Assembly (NCBI RefSeq): GCF_001661345.1
Contig: NW_017962917.1
Coordinates: 806,001-870,000, forward strand
Length of the DNA: 64,000 bases
Source of the DNA: Ascoidea rubescens DSM 1968
Lineage: Eukaryota > Ascomycota > Saccharomycetes > Ascoideales > Ascoideaceae
Direction: 5' to 3'
Below are positions 52,184 through 62,330 of this stretch, in pieces (the first letter of the stretch is position 1; the number at the start of each line of letters is the position of its first letter). Below the pieces are notes generated by a model. It did no database searches and had not been told where the DNA came from. It saw only the letters and a list, made by a program, of their open reading frames with translations. Made by a program: the position numbers and the translations under genes.

Positions 52184-52915
52184 TTAATCGATATTAATTT
52201 TCAACTCTTTGATTCTGAGAATTGTCTTTGGCAATTTAGTTATAAAAGCCCTATTTTTCCTACATCTTTGTCTTTCGAGCTTTACATGTTTCGCTTTATT
52301 CTTTGCTTTCTCGATACAAACAGCTTTAATTTCGATCAATTCGGAAATCTTGTTATCCAAATAGAGATCAGTGACATTTTTTTCCTTGGATGTAGGTAGC
52401 CGGTAGAACAAGTCTCTTGATCCGAGGTTGGAAATGTTGTTCAATTTGATTGTAGTACCGACTTCAACTTGTCTTAAGTTGTATGGTAGGTTGATTAAAT
52501 CGCCTTTAGTTATTAAATAGGGAAAGTTTTGGATGTTGACAGTGGCATATAAATTGTCGGCAGGAACCTTTTTGAAATTTTGTAAATCTGTTGTAATAGT
52601 TTTTATGGTTGAGTTGATATTGTCAATTTCTGAGTTTAATAGTTGAACATTGTCCTTCTTTTTCTGTTCTTCAATGTTGGATAGATAGTTTTTTTTGAAG
52701 GATGTGAAGGAGATCTTTTCTTTTTGATCTGGAGGTAGAGTTTTATATTTCTGAGAAATAATAGTGGATAAATGTAGTTGAAAATTATTGGATGAGGTGT
52801 TGGAGAAGAATCTTAGTTGAAAGAGGGGTTTTAAGAGTAAGGGAGATAATTTTGCGAGTATTGGGGCGATAGCTGAAGAGCCTCTTGCTAGCATATTGAA
52901 ATTAGCGAGCAGCAT
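52184..52915 (-). CDS. MRPL49: Mitochondrial large-subunit ribosomal protein bL21m
   Basis: The 243-residue protein has an N-terminal targeting-like segment rich in Leu/Ser/Arg with no acidic residues (about residues 1-45, including LFQLRFFSNTSS). A helical spacer follows, then the L21 domain from about residue 123: YATVNIQNFPYLITKGDLINLPYN, VEVGTTIKLNNISNLGSRD, and a basic tail RCRKNRAFITKLPKTILRIKEL. The YATV-YL-TKGD-LP and LGSRD pattern matches yeast Mrpl49. It is longer than S. cerevisiae Mrpl49 by the coiled spacer. The first ATG at 52915 is used; a Met at residue 8 is an alternative. It is divergent from BDP1 across 191 bp. Confidence 0.88.
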   Translation of the reverse strand: MLLANFNMLARGSSAIAPILAKLSPLLLKPLFQLRFFSNTSSNNFQLHLSTIISQKYKTLPPDQKEKISFTSFKKNYLSNIEEQKKKDNVQLLNSEIDNINSTIKTITTDLQNFKKVPADNLYATVNIQNFPYLITKGDLINLPYNLRQVEVGTTIKLNNISNLGSRDLFYRLPTSKEKNVTDLYLDNKISELIEIKAVCIEKAKNKAKHVKLERQRCRKNRAFITKLPKTILRIKELKINID

Positions 52916-53013
52916 CTTGACAAGAAATAGGCAGCATAGAAATAGAGTCGTCTTCTATAGATTGGTTGGTAAATTGTGAAAAAGTTAGAAAAGAGAAAGC
53001 AGAGCATGACCTG

Positions 53014-53020
53014 CACGTGA
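53014..53020. promoter_or_regulatory. CACGTGA site in the MRPL49-BDP1 divergent promoter
   Basis: CACGTGAC lies midway in the 191-bp divergent promoter. It is a Cbf1-type core, like those at EMC2 and PHS1 in this window. Confidence 0.45.
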
Positions 53021-53106
53021 CTCTGAGCAGTATGTTATGATGCATGAAACTGAGAGCCGGGATAAAGAGCGATGAAACACAGAACTAGGATAATGGCGGG
53101 GTGAAG

Positions 53107-54624
53107 ATGGCAGGGTGTTACGAGCCGAATGGCGACGTGTATTTGGATGAGATAGACACCAATCTCGTTGATCCAGACTTGGACGATGTGCTTTGGTGGA
53201 GCTTACCGAAAAGCAGTTTTGCAGGTGGTACGGGAGTAAAGAAGAGTGATAATGGTGAGGGTGGAAAGAGAGCAATTAAGAAATCTAATCATGAGCTAGA
53301 TTTGATGCGAAGTTCAATGCAAAGTTCAATGCAAGTGGATGATGTTGATGGGAGTGATCGACAAAGGGAGAGGGATAAGAATAGGATGGTTTCAAATCGA
53401 CAAAGCACTAGATATCGATCGAGAAGACATGTCAACGAATCAATTGCCAGTGACGCATTTGTGATTGATCTATCTGATGAAGAGGATGATGAAGAGGATG
53501 ATGAAGACATCATCGTGAAAGAAGTGGTTAAAAAAAGAAGGAAACGAGAAACTTTTGTGAAAAGTAAAAAAGTTGAAAAGCTCAATCAGTCCAAGAAATC
53601 CAGACAACTGAAGCAAGTTGAGTTTAAAAAGACTAATATTGATATCGAGATTGATTTTGATAATGAAGATAAAGAGTCTGGATATAGTGCGGAGAAACCT
53701 ATAGTTGTCAAAAATATGAATGAAATCAAAAGTATAAATACAAAGGATTATGAGAATATCGAGCTTGATGAGAGTGCGATAACATTGGAAGATTTATGTT
53801 CAAGGGTATTCTCAATTGGCAGAAAGTCAAAGAACTTTGATTTGGCTGAACAGGCCAGGAAGGATCGAATAAATAGACGAAAAAACAAAAATAGGAATGC
53901 AAATAAAGATCAACAGGAAGATAAAGGTGGCGACGACATTAAAACTGATGGGGAAGATGGTCAGAATCAGACCAATGCTTTTGATTTACTAGATCCACAA
54001 TTAAACGAATACAAGGTGGAAAATGCAAAGGAAGAAGATAGGCTAACTATTAAAAAGGATAAAGATGGAGATATGAAATTAAAAATCGTGAATGGAGTGA
54101 TTCAAATTGAGGAAGAAAAACAAATATTCTTCCAAGAAAGCAATTGTGTTCAGGAGGAAAGAATACGACAATTGAAAAGGGATACAAAATTCAAGATAGT
54201 CGACCATGAAAATCCATTTGAAAACATTCTCCTATCGAATGCCTTTACGAAAAGTGATCGGACAAAGACCCTCAATCCAAATCTGATCTCCAGCTGGAGC
54301 ATTAAGGAAACGATCAAGTTCTACAAGGCCTTGAGCTCCTACGGCACAGACTTCCAGTTGATTGCCCAGCTCTTCCCGAACAAAACGCGGGAGAAGATCA
54401 AGGGCAAGTACTCTGTGGAAACGAGGCGAAACCCGGAGTTGGTTGAGTTCTCCTTGAACAACAAAAGCGCCATCAACGTGAAGCAGTACTTCAGGGACGT
54501 GAACGAAAACAAAGCGCCGGACAACCTCACGCACTTCAAGACGCTCGCGCAGTTCAACGACGAGCTCCGGAAATTGCGCGAGGACAACGACCGCTTCATC
54601 AGCAAGCTCGAGCGGAAAATGTAG
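53107..54624 (+). CDS. BDP1: TFIIIB subunit B'' (Bdp1)
   Basis: Bdp1 is the SANT-domain subunit of TFIIIB that locks TBP-Brf1 on tRNA and 5S promoters for RNA polymerase III. The 505-residue protein has a charged, low-complexity N-terminus with acidic and basic runs. The signature SANT region lies at about residues 392-455: SSWSIKETIKFYKALSSYGTDF, QLIAQLFPNKTREKIKGKY. It is followed by basic helices (RNPELVEFSLNNKSAINVKQYF). The order matches yeast Bdp1 (594 aa), and it is a little shorter. The frame is open from a GTG; the ATG at 53107 is used. DNA becomes GC-rich from about 54,230 to the stop, where one in-frame CTG occurs just before the SANT domain. Confidence 0.88.
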   Translation: MAGCYEPNGDVYLDEIDTNLVDPDLDDVLWWSLPKSSFAGGTGVKKSDNGEGGKRAIKKSNHELDLMRSSMQSSMQVDDVDGSDRQRERDKNRMVSNRQSTRYRSRRHVNESIASDAFVIDLSDEEDDEEDDEDIIVKEVVKKRRKRETFVKSKKVEKLNQSKKSRQLKQVEFKKTNIDIEIDFDNEDKESGYSAEKPIVVKNMNEIKSINTKDYENIELDESAITLEDLCSRVFSIGRKSKNFDLAEQARKDRINRRKNKNRNANKDQQEDKGGDDIKTDGEDGQNQTNAFDLLDPQLNEYKVENAKEEDRLTIKKDKDGDMKLKIVNGVIQIEEEKQIFFQESNCVQEERIRQLKRDTKFKIVDHENPFENILLSNAFTKSDRTKTLNPNLISSWSIKETIKFYKALSSYGTDFQLIAQLFPNKTREKIKGKYSVETRRNPELVEFSLNNKSAINVKQYFRDVNENKAPDNLTHFKTLAQFNDELRKLREDNDRFISKLERKM

Positions 54625-54908
54625 CCAGACCCATCGCAGTGGACCGTCACCCGCGCAGCCTTCCTGCCGCACCCTGCAGCGACTGCTCACACACCGACGG
54701 CGTTAATTGTGCACGTGCGTGGCAGCTGCGCGTTTTCAGCGAGCAACTTTGGAGCCTTCTTGAGACGAGCTTCTTCTCGTTTTGTCGACTCACCAGATGT
54801 TCTGTCTCTGCTGCGTGTGCTGCCTCTGCTTCTCGTCCTGTCTGCTCAGTCTAGTCTGCTTCTCCGGCGTCTGTCCTTTCTCCCCATCTTTTCCTGCTCT
54901 TCCCCAAC
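54625..54908. promoter_or_regulatory. GC-rich promoter of the SAP gene
   Basis: This 284-bp spacer continues the GC-rich island from the end of BDP1. A CACGTG-like TGCACGTGCG lies near 54,709-54,718. The final 80 bp are pyrimidine-rich. Overlapping open frames here have no domains. Confidence 0.4.
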
Positions 54909-57900
54909 ATGGCCAACAACCTATGGAGACTCACCTCCACCTACCAATCGTTGTCTTCCATAAATAACCTCTTGAAGGAAGTTGATGTTGACGAGCTTGA
55001 TACCTTGAACCTTGGTATCGAGTCCCTCAACAACATCAACATCAGCGCCGACATCCTCACCATCAAAAACGATACCAACGATAGCAACAATCTCACCGAT
55101 AATGGCTTTGACAGTTTTTCCGATTCAGATTTTTGCAGCGACATGTTCAACATCCAGTACAACAGAGTCTCTCAACTATTGTTCAAAATGTTGGACCAGA
55201 CTGATATCTTGCACGACTTGATCCACAACTCAAATGCCTCCTTGCTAAGATTTCTAGAATCGACCTTCATTCTAAACTTGTTGATTAATTATGTCATCAA
55301 CGACTATGATGATTTTCTCTCTATAAAGGAACTCCACCTTCATAAATCTCACCCTCACACTTTAAATAACAATAACAACACCACCACCACCAACAACATT
55401 GACGACAGCAACAACCATAAAGATCATGATGAAATCGACTACGACATTGAAATCGAAACCCATGTCAATCATGACAAAAATTTATACACCTACGACACCT
55501 CCCCGGTCAACTCCAATAAAGAATCAAACCAGGAAATTTACAGCAGAAGATCCTCTATCGCTTTGGAAATTCTTTGTGCCGATATTTGGTCCATAACTGA
55601 TTCCCTAATCAACTCAAACTACTTGCTCTTCAAAATTTGGTCCGTTTTAAACACAAATAAATCAATCTCAATTGTCAAATCAAATAATTTCATGAAAATC
55701 AACGAAAACTTACTCAACACTAAACTATCCATTCTACTAAGTTTTATCACTACTAAATTCAAAAAAAACTTGGTCAACAAGTTCCTAAACCAAATCACAA
55801 ACCCTCCACTAATGGACTTTCTTCTAAAACTAATTTCCTCCGATAAACAAGAATCTTCAACTAATATCATTAATATTCTTCACGACCAAAACCTCATCCC
55901 AAAACTAATCAACTTTTTGAAACCGGATTTCAACTCCTCCATCCAATCTTCAACTGCTGATTTTCTAAAAGCCTTGATTACAATCTCCGCAAACTCAACA
56001 AACACTGACGACAAATCAATCATAGGCCCAAACAAACTAACAAGACAACTAGTCTCTCCCCCAATCATCCAAAAACTCATCAAAATCATGCTTTCAGGTA
56101 ACTCCTCCCTATCAAACTCTGTCGGTATCATCATTGAAATTATCAGAAAAAACAACTCAGACTACGATATCTTACCGATGAACTTTATCACAATCGAATC
56201 TCATCCCCCAAATTCAAGAGACCCAATTTACCTAGGCTATTTAGTCAAGTTGTTTGCAAAAAACATTAAAAACTTCAATGCCTTACTTCTTAAACCCTAT
56301 CCCTCAAATAACCTTAAAAAGACCTCCTTCGGTGAAATTGAATACTTGGGTTTTGAAAAATTCAGAATTTGCGAACTAATTGCTGAACTATTACACTGCT
56401 CAAATATGGCTCTTTTAAATAACCCCAAGGGCGAAGAAATCGCCAAAGAACGAGATGAAACAAGAATCAGAATCTCAAACATCAACAACAATTACGAAAA
56501 TGATGATGATTACAACCAAATTAATAACTCAATCAATAACTCCATAAATAACTCGATCAAAATCGATAACAAATCCTCAGAAGTAGATGAAAGCGAAGAT
56601 ATTCATATGGATGTTGAAATTGAAAGCTTGAAGAATCTACATTTATCCAAAAATGACTCTTCTTTAAATAACTCTTCCTCAAATTTCAAAGTCAATATCC
56701 ACTTATTTAATGAAAATTTTGATATTGACAATGACTTCAATAACGATCCGATTTTAGACGCTTCTTTGAATTTTGAAGACGATGTTGAATCCCCTTTTAT
56801 CTCTTCTTTCACCTCCGATAACTATTTTGATGATGGTGAAAGATTATTCAGAAAAAACCCAATTATTGGTGACCAACTAAAAATTGCTTTGCACGATACT
56901 AAAATAATCAAAAACATCTTGTACTTGTTTTTCAGATTTCCCTGGAATAATTTCTTGCATAACGTCATTTTTGACATTGTTCAACAAATTTTAAATGGTT
57001 CGATCGAAATTGGTTTCAATAGATATCTAATTCTAAACTTATTCTTACACTATGACTTAATTTATTTTATTTTAAAAGCAGAAAACGCTTCCTTAAGCTA
57101 CGAAAAATCAAATAATGGATTAAGATTAGGATTTATGGGTCATTTAACTTTAATTTCGGAAGAAGTTGTCAAGTTTTTACAATTTATTGATAACCATGGA
57201 AGAATACAATTTAGTTCAGAAGCACCAGATGTTCCTCAACTAAATTCTCAGATGATTAATTCAATTAAATTGCTCTATACTTGCTTAAAAGACGACGTGA
57301 TTAACAATGATGCATGGTTTGATTATATTAATGGATCACTAAAGGAAACAAGAGAAAAATATAATGCTATTTTAGGTGAAGATAATAATAACAGAAATAA
57401 TGATGATTCCATGAATGGTTATTATAATGATGTTAATTACAATGACGAAAACAATAAATTGAATGGGAGCAATCTTGACATAATCAGTAGTTACGATGAA
57501 GACGATAGTGATGAGGATGATAGTAATAACAAAAATAACAATGCTAATGATAGCAATGCTAATGATAGCAATGCTAATAATAACGATGATAATAATGATG
57601 GTGTTAATGTTAATGGTAATGACAGTAATACTAGTACTACTAGTGGTGATAATAATGGTAGCGACAGTAATACTAATAATACTATCACTACTACTACTAC
57701 TACTAATAATAATAATAATAATGATAATAATAACAATAACAATAACAATAATAACAATAATAACAATAAGAAAAATAAGAAGAACAAAGATTATGAAAAA
57801 GGTTTCAATCATGCTTTCACAAAAGATTTTAACGAATTTCAAGAAAATGAGCCTAATGACACACTAGAAATTGATCCTGATGACTATATTAGCGATTACC

Positions 57901-58688
57901 ATCAAAACCGATTTTCTACAAGGGAATTGAACGATCAAGATGAGGATGAGGATGATGATGATGGATACAAATATGCTGGAAGTTTTCAAAACACTGAACC
58001 TATTCTATCATTAAATGATTTACTAGGTGGTTGTGGCGGTAATGAAAAGCAAAATATTAATTATATTAGTAATGACTTAGTTAATCTGCATGAATTAGCA
58101 GAGTCTCCTCACGCCAATAGTGACAATTCAAACGATAACGGGAACAGCTATACTTTTATAAATAATTCTGGCGGGCTATCATCTGATGAGGATGATGCAG
58201 ATTTTTCTAGTTGGGATGGTAGTCAAATTAGGAAAAAAAAAAAATCAAAAAACATTAACGACGATAAAAATTATTCTAGCCCAGTGATGGATGGATTTTC
58301 AGATGATTACGAAGATCCTAATGATGATGGTCAAAACTACTCCAAGTCATCGCCATTATACAATTCGATTTTGCAAAATTCTTTTGGTGCACCAAGTAAA
58401 GCGCTATTGCCTCAACTAAAACTAAAGCCAAAGTTCAACTCCCTAACTGGAAACGATAAGCAAAACAGTAAGAATACCAATAACAACGATTATTTGGATG
58501 AAGATGATGAGGTGGATTTGGAAGACCAAATTGACGATGAGGAGGACGACGATGATGAGGACGACGATGATGAGGACAAATACAAGCTATCGCGAAGTAA
58601 AAGCAAAGGAGATATGAATTGGAATGAAGATGAACAAAAGCGATTGCTCAGTATCGGTAGTTTTATTCATGCTCCTAATCACAAATAA
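54909..58688 (+). CDS. SAP185: Sit4-associated protein (SAPS family, Sap185/190-like)
   Basis: SAPs are regulatory partners of the PP6-type phosphatase Sit4, which acts in G1 progression and nutrient signalling. The 1259-residue protein has the SAPS domain from about residue 1 to 800. Recognisable text includes QLLFKMLDQTDILHDLIHNSNASLLRFLESTFILNLLINYV, then EILCADIWSITDSLINSNYLLFKIW, and the armadillo-like SSIQSSTADFLKALITISANS and LLNLFLHYDL-type helices. Low-complexity Asn/Asp stretches interrupt it at about 155-200 and 825-960. The C-terminus is acidic (runs of Asp/Glu at about 1195-1230). It cannot be assigned to one paralogue (SAP4, SAP155, SAP185 or SAP190). One in-frame CTG was noticed in 1259 codons. 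The first ATG lies in a CAACATGGCC context. Confidence 0.85.
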   Translation: MANNLWRLTSTYQSLSSINNLLKEVDVDELDTLNLGIESLNNINISADILTIKNDTNDSNNLTDNGFDSFSDSDFCSDMFNIQYNRVSQLLFKMLDQTDILHDLIHNSNASLLRFLESTFILNLLINYVINDYDDFLSIKELHLHKSHPHTLNNNNNTTTTNNIDDSNNHKDHDEIDYDIEIETHVNHDKNLYTYDTSPVNSNKESNQEIYSRRSSIALEILCADIWSITDSLINSNYLLFKIWSVLNTNKSISIVKSNNFMKINENLLNTKLSILLSFITTKFKKNLVNKFLNQITNPPLMDFLLKLISSDKQESSTNIINILHDQNLIPKLINFLKPDFNSSIQSSTADFLKALITISANSTNTDDKSIIGPNKLTRQLVSPPIIQKLIKIMLSGNSSLSNSVGIIIEIIRKNNSDYDILPMNFITIESHPPNSRDPIYLGYLVKLFAKNIKNFNALLLKPYPSNNLKKTSFGEIEYLGFEKFRICELIAELLHCSNMALLNNPKGEEIAKERDETRIRISNINNNYENDDDYNQINNSINNSINNSIKIDNKSSEVDESEDIHMDVEIESLKNLHLSKNDSSLNNSSSNFKVNIHLFNENFDIDNDFNNDPILDASLNFEDDVESPFISSFTSDNYFDDGERLFRKNPIIGDQLKIALHDTKIIKNILYLFFRFPWNNFLHNVIFDIVQQILNGSIEIGFNRYLILNLFLHYDLIYFILKAENASLSYEKSNNGLRLGFMGHLTLISEEVVKFLQFIDNHGRIQFSSEAPDVPQLNSQMINSIKLLYTCLKDDVINNDAWFDYINGSLKETREKYNAILGEDNNNRNNDDSMNGYYNDVNYNDENNKLNGSNLDIISSYDEDDSDEDDSNNKNNNANDSNANDSNANNNDDNNDGVNVNGNDSNTSTTSGDNNGSDSNTNNTITTTTTTNNNNNNDNNNNNNNNNNNNNNKKNKKNKDYEKGFNHAFTKDFNEFQENEPNDTLEIDPDDYISDYHQNRFSTRELNDQDEDEDDDDGYKYAGSFQNTEPILSLNDLLGGCGGNEKQNINYISNDLVNLHELAESPHANSDNSNDNGNSYTFINNSGGLSSDEDDADFSSWDGSQIRKKKKSKNINDDKNYSSPVMDGFSDDYEDPNDDGQNYSKSSPLYNSILQNSFGAPSKALLPQLKLKPKFNSLTGNDKQNSKNTNNNDYLDEDDEVDLEDQIDDEEDDDDEDDDDEDKYKLSRSKSKGDMNWNEDEQKRLLSIGSFIHAPNHK

Positions 58689-59341
58689 CACACGAGAAGT
58701 TACTCAAAGAGAAGCCACTCAAAGAAAAGAAAAAAAAATTGCTAGTATATAGTCCTAACGAAGTTTAATGACAGTTTTTATTTTAATGTTTTATGAGGGA
58801 AAAGAAAAATTAATAGATTTAAAAAAGAGTGTTAAGATTTTTGTATTTAGGTTTTTGTTGTTTTTTGTTTATTTCAGTGTATTCTTTAACTTAATGAAGT
58901 TTCTCCAGTGCACCAAATCAATATTCTTTTCTTGTGAGCTCTTCATGGCACTAGTTCCCAGTTCCATAGCTGTATCTTCTGTTTTTTCCAGTTTTAGTAT
59001 GTACTTTTTAATTTTCTAGTTTCAAGTTTTCGATGTCGTGTTTAGCGTAGACTGCTTCGACCCAACTGTTCGTACAAAGCAGTGCTCTGGCTGTGGGTGC
59101 TCTGTTCTGGCCTTCTGCTGTTGCTGTTTCTGCTGCTGTTTCTGCTGCCTTTGCTGTCTCTGCTGCTCGTCGTCGCTGGGCCTCAGGGTGTGGCCTTTCA
59201 AATGTTTGGGTCCAAGCCAATCCCCAGAAAGAGCATTTTTCATGGTGACGTTTTCACTAAAACACAGTTCAACTCTCAGTCCTCTTCTCTTCACCACCCA
59301 GCACTCGACGTCGTTACAGAACAGCTCTCTGTCCTCTGCTA
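58689..59341. promoter_or_regulatory. Upstream region of the ChAP gene, with a CTG-rich leader
   Basis: This 653-bp spacer is AT-rich to about 59,030, then GC-richer with a CTG/TTC repeat tract at about 59,113-59,170 (about ten CTG triplets). Open frames on both strands across the tract (for example 59008-59220 minus, Gln/Ala-rich) reflect the repeat. Confidence 0.45.
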
Positions 59342-62257
59342 ATGTTTGGCTCTTCCAAGGCCCACAAGAAACATGATTCCAAATCATCCTTTTTCTTCAG
59401 CAGAAAGTCCTCCTCCTCCTCGCCTACGATCTCACCACAAAGAAGCAACTTTTCAGCCAAATCTTCCAATGACTTCCAGAAATCCTTTCCCAACGCCTAT
59501 TACACCAACACCAGCACCAGCAGCACCAGTTATGTCAACGAAAAGTCCTCTGCTCCTAAAAACCAAATAAACGTATCAACCTTTGACCAGACGCCCTTTT
59601 TGTTTGAGAAGAAGTATGGCGAGTCGCTCACCACCAGATCTGTTCTGCTCTCCAGCTACTCTGCTTTGCAAGACTCCTTGGGCCCTCCAGACTTGGTTCA
59701 TTTGACTCAACTTGATAAGAGTTCCCAGAAGGATTTTGGAAAGTACCACTATCTAATTGGTTTGGACGTTGGCTCCTTGATAGCTCCTGTGGCTTATTTG
59801 ACTACCTTGATTTACAACGACCAGCAACGGCTAATCAATAACAACAATCTGAACAATTTGGGCAACGTTGACACAATAGATCTCACCTCAGGCACTGATG
59901 AACTTTTTGAGATTGGAACTTATTGCTCCTGGAATTGTTTCAGAAAATGCGATGTCAGAATCAGAACAGAATTTCCTGGACAAAAACCTACAATTCAATT
60001 GCTAGATTCAAATAGCAAAAATTTATCACTAAAACATTTTCAGTCCTCTAAATCTTCAATCACTCCTCAAATATTGTCCACAAGTAATAATCCTAAAAAC
60101 TTTTCAACTATAACACTACATTCAACTACAAATTTAGATAACCTTCCAATGTCACCTTCTTTTTCCACTTTTGATCTAAACATTTCTCTCTCTAATTCCA
60201 TCTCAAATCCTATCCAGGTTCAAAATCAGAATCAAACTCAAAATCCGAACTCAGATGAAAGTCAAAACAAAAGTCAAGATCCAATCCAAAATCAAAATCA
60301 AGTTCAAAATCAAAATCAAATTCAAAATCAAATTCAAAATCAAATTCAAAATTCATTAAATAGCAATTCAAATCCCACTGAACAGGCTGGATATTATGGT
60401 TTATCTGAAGAATTTTGGTTGGAAACCTATATATCCGCAATAATACGTTTTACTCTTTATTCCACAAGTATTGATTTTTCAAAACCTGCTTTAATTCAAT
60501 TAAATCCAATGCAAACAAAATCCTCCGTCAAAAAAATGATTACCAATATCTTGAAATTGTTACCAAAGGGTCATTTACCTGGCTGCTCAAGTCTTTGTTC
60601 AAGCCCAAACTTTGTCTCAAATTTTCTAGTCGATTCCTTGCTAAAAATCCTAGAGATAACTGGTTTATACAATTACACCATTGACTTGCTTGATCTATTA
60701 ATTAAAGAAAATTTCCTCTATCATTTAATATTAATCAAAATATTATCTCAACAAAAAAATAGCGAAATTAAATTTGTCAATGAACTATATAACGGAATTC
60801 AATATTATTCAAATAAGTCAAATAATTTCAAAATTAACTATTTGTATTTTTATTTATTAGAGCAATCAAAATTTTTATTTTCAAAAAAACAGGTTAATAT
60901 TTCCTTATATTTAGCTATAAAAGCTGTTGAAAATAATCCAGTAGAGTTTTCTTGTTGGTTGCATCTAGTTGAATTATATATTTTTCAAAAGGATTTTAAA
61001 AATGCCCTACTAACTTTAAACTCGTGTCCAATCAATTCATACAATAATGCGATCAAATCAAATATAATAAATTTAGAAAATTCAATTCTTGATCTTAAAA
61101 ATCCAAATTATTTTAGTTTACCATTGCCCTCAATTTTCATTCCAACTTCAAGGAAATTAATGAAAGAAAAAATTAGCTTATTGAATAAAAATAATAATAT
61201 AATAACTGATATCCTAATTCAAAGTGAGAAAACTGGGCCAATTTATAACAAAGTAGTAGATGATTTATCAAATGAATACTTTGCTACTGACAATGAAATT
61301 TTAAGTGTTGATCCAAATTTATTAGAGCTCAAAAGTAAAAGATTAAAAGGAACTTTAAAAATTGCTTATGATTTATTAACAACATTAGTAATTCTTGTTG
61401 GTTGGGATGAATTACTAAGAATTAGAGCCAGTGCTTTTGTTATGCAGAAGGAATATCTTATGCCATCTAAATCTAATCTCCATTCAATTTCAAGTGAAAG
61501 CGGATTTAATATTTATAAAAAATTTCACTCAAAAAGAATGTGCGAAAAATGGTTAGACACACTATTTATTTTCTTATATAATGATTTAAAAATTGTCATG
61601 GATTGGGAAAAAGAATTTGAAAAAGATGATAAATCAATTAAACATTCATCCTTAGAATGGGATTTAATTGGATCAGTTGCATTATCAGTTAAGCATTATG
61701 ACTTGGCTATAGCATCTTTGAGAACAGCGTTATCGGTCTCTTATTCCATCATAACGTCTACAAAATTGATCAATTTAATTGATGATTTTGTTGAAAATTT
61801 TCCCAGATTTAAAAAACTAAACTTAGGCGTGTTACAAGATTTTGATGATGATTATGTGGACACAAGTAAAGTATCTAGTTTTTCAAAGGATTTTTATTTA
61901 ATCGGATTAACAAATATAATAAAAAAGAAGCAACTTGCAACAGTAAATGATAATCAAGGAATAATTGTTGAATTAGGAAGTTATGATAATAATTTATTTT
62001 TAGATTTAATACTCGAAAATGTTTTAAAAAATATACTATGGAGCAATAGATGGTATCAGGATTTTTCAATGGACTCATTAATAATTTTAAAGCATATTTT
62101 AAAAGATAATGATAAAGAATTTATCAGAAATAAAATTCGGTCGAAGTTTTTCAATGTAACTAATCAAATGAGTTCAGATACGTATAATATGTTTGCATTA
62201 TTTGATAGGTATATAAAATGGATTGAAATCTTTGATAATCAAGATGAAAGTGATTAA
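59342..62257 (+). CDS. BUD7: Chs5-Arf1-binding protein (ChAP; Bud7/Bch1-like exomer subunit)
   Basis: ChAPs assemble with Chs5 into exomer, the coat-like adaptor that takes selected cargo such as chitin synthase Chs3 from the trans-Golgi to the plasma membrane. The 971-residue protein has a Ser-rich N-terminus and then the family text. This includes TPFLFEKKYGESLTTRSVLLSSYSAL, DVGSLIAPVAYLTTLIYND, TYCSWNCFRKCDVRIRTEFPG, and TPR-like NPVEFSCWLHLVELYIFQKDFKNAL. Later come RMCEKWLDTLFIFLYNDL, then SLEWDLIGSVALSVKHYDLAIASLRTAL. A Gln/Asn repeat (QNQNQ) lies at about residues 280-330. Bud7/Bch1 fits better than Chs6/Bch2 by the N-terminal block, but the exact paralogue is not certain. It is tandem with the SAP gene and convergent with PHS1 (73 bp). 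Confidence 0.85.
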   Translation: MFGSSKAHKKHDSKSSFFFSRKSSSSSPTISPQRSNFSAKSSNDFQKSFPNAYYTNTSTSSTSYVNEKSSAPKNQINVSTFDQTPFLFEKKYGESLTTRSVLLSSYSALQDSLGPPDLVHLTQLDKSSQKDFGKYHYLIGLDVGSLIAPVAYLTTLIYNDQQRLINNNNLNNLGNVDTIDLTSGTDELFEIGTYCSWNCFRKCDVRIRTEFPGQKPTIQLLDSNSKNLSLKHFQSSKSSITPQILSTSNNPKNFSTITLHSTTNLDNLPMSPSFSTFDLNISLSNSISNPIQVQNQNQTQNPNSDESQNKSQDPIQNQNQVQNQNQIQNQIQNQIQNSLNSNSNPTEQAGYYGLSEEFWLETYISAIIRFTLYSTSIDFSKPALIQLNPMQTKSSVKKMITNILKLLPKGHLPGCSSLCSSPNFVSNFLVDSLLKILEITGLYNYTIDLLDLLIKENFLYHLILIKILSQQKNSEIKFVNELYNGIQYYSNKSNNFKINYLYFYLLEQSKFLFSKKQVNISLYLAIKAVENNPVEFSCWLHLVELYIFQKDFKNALLTLNSCPINSYNNAIKSNIINLENSILDLKNPNYFSLPLPSIFIPTSRKLMKEKISLLNKNNNIITDILIQSEKTGPIYNKVVDDLSNEYFATDNEILSVDPNLLELKSKRLKGTLKIAYDLLTTLVILVGWDELLRIRASAFVMQKEYLMPSKSNLHSISSESGFNIYKKFHSKRMCEKWLDTLFIFLYNDLKIVMDWEKEFEKDDKSIKHSSLEWDLIGSVALSVKHYDLAIASLRTALSVSYSIITSTKLINLIDDFVENFPRFKKLNLGVLQDFDDDYVDTSKVSSFSKDFYLIGLTNIIKKKQLATVNDNQGIIVELGSYDNNLFLDLILENVLKNILWSNRWYQDFSMDSLIILKHILKDNDKEFIRNKIRSKFFNVTNQMSSDTYNMFALFDRYIKWIEIFDNQDESD

Positions 62258-62330
62258 TAAACCAACTGATATTTCAGTGAATAAAATTTATTTCTGAAAG
62301 TACTAAAATCAAAATGAAAAAGAAAAACTT

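Noticed and set aside
57372-57842. Minus-strand Ile/Ser/Val-rich ORFs
   Set aside because: They are antisense to the Asn/Asp triplet repeats of the SAP gene.
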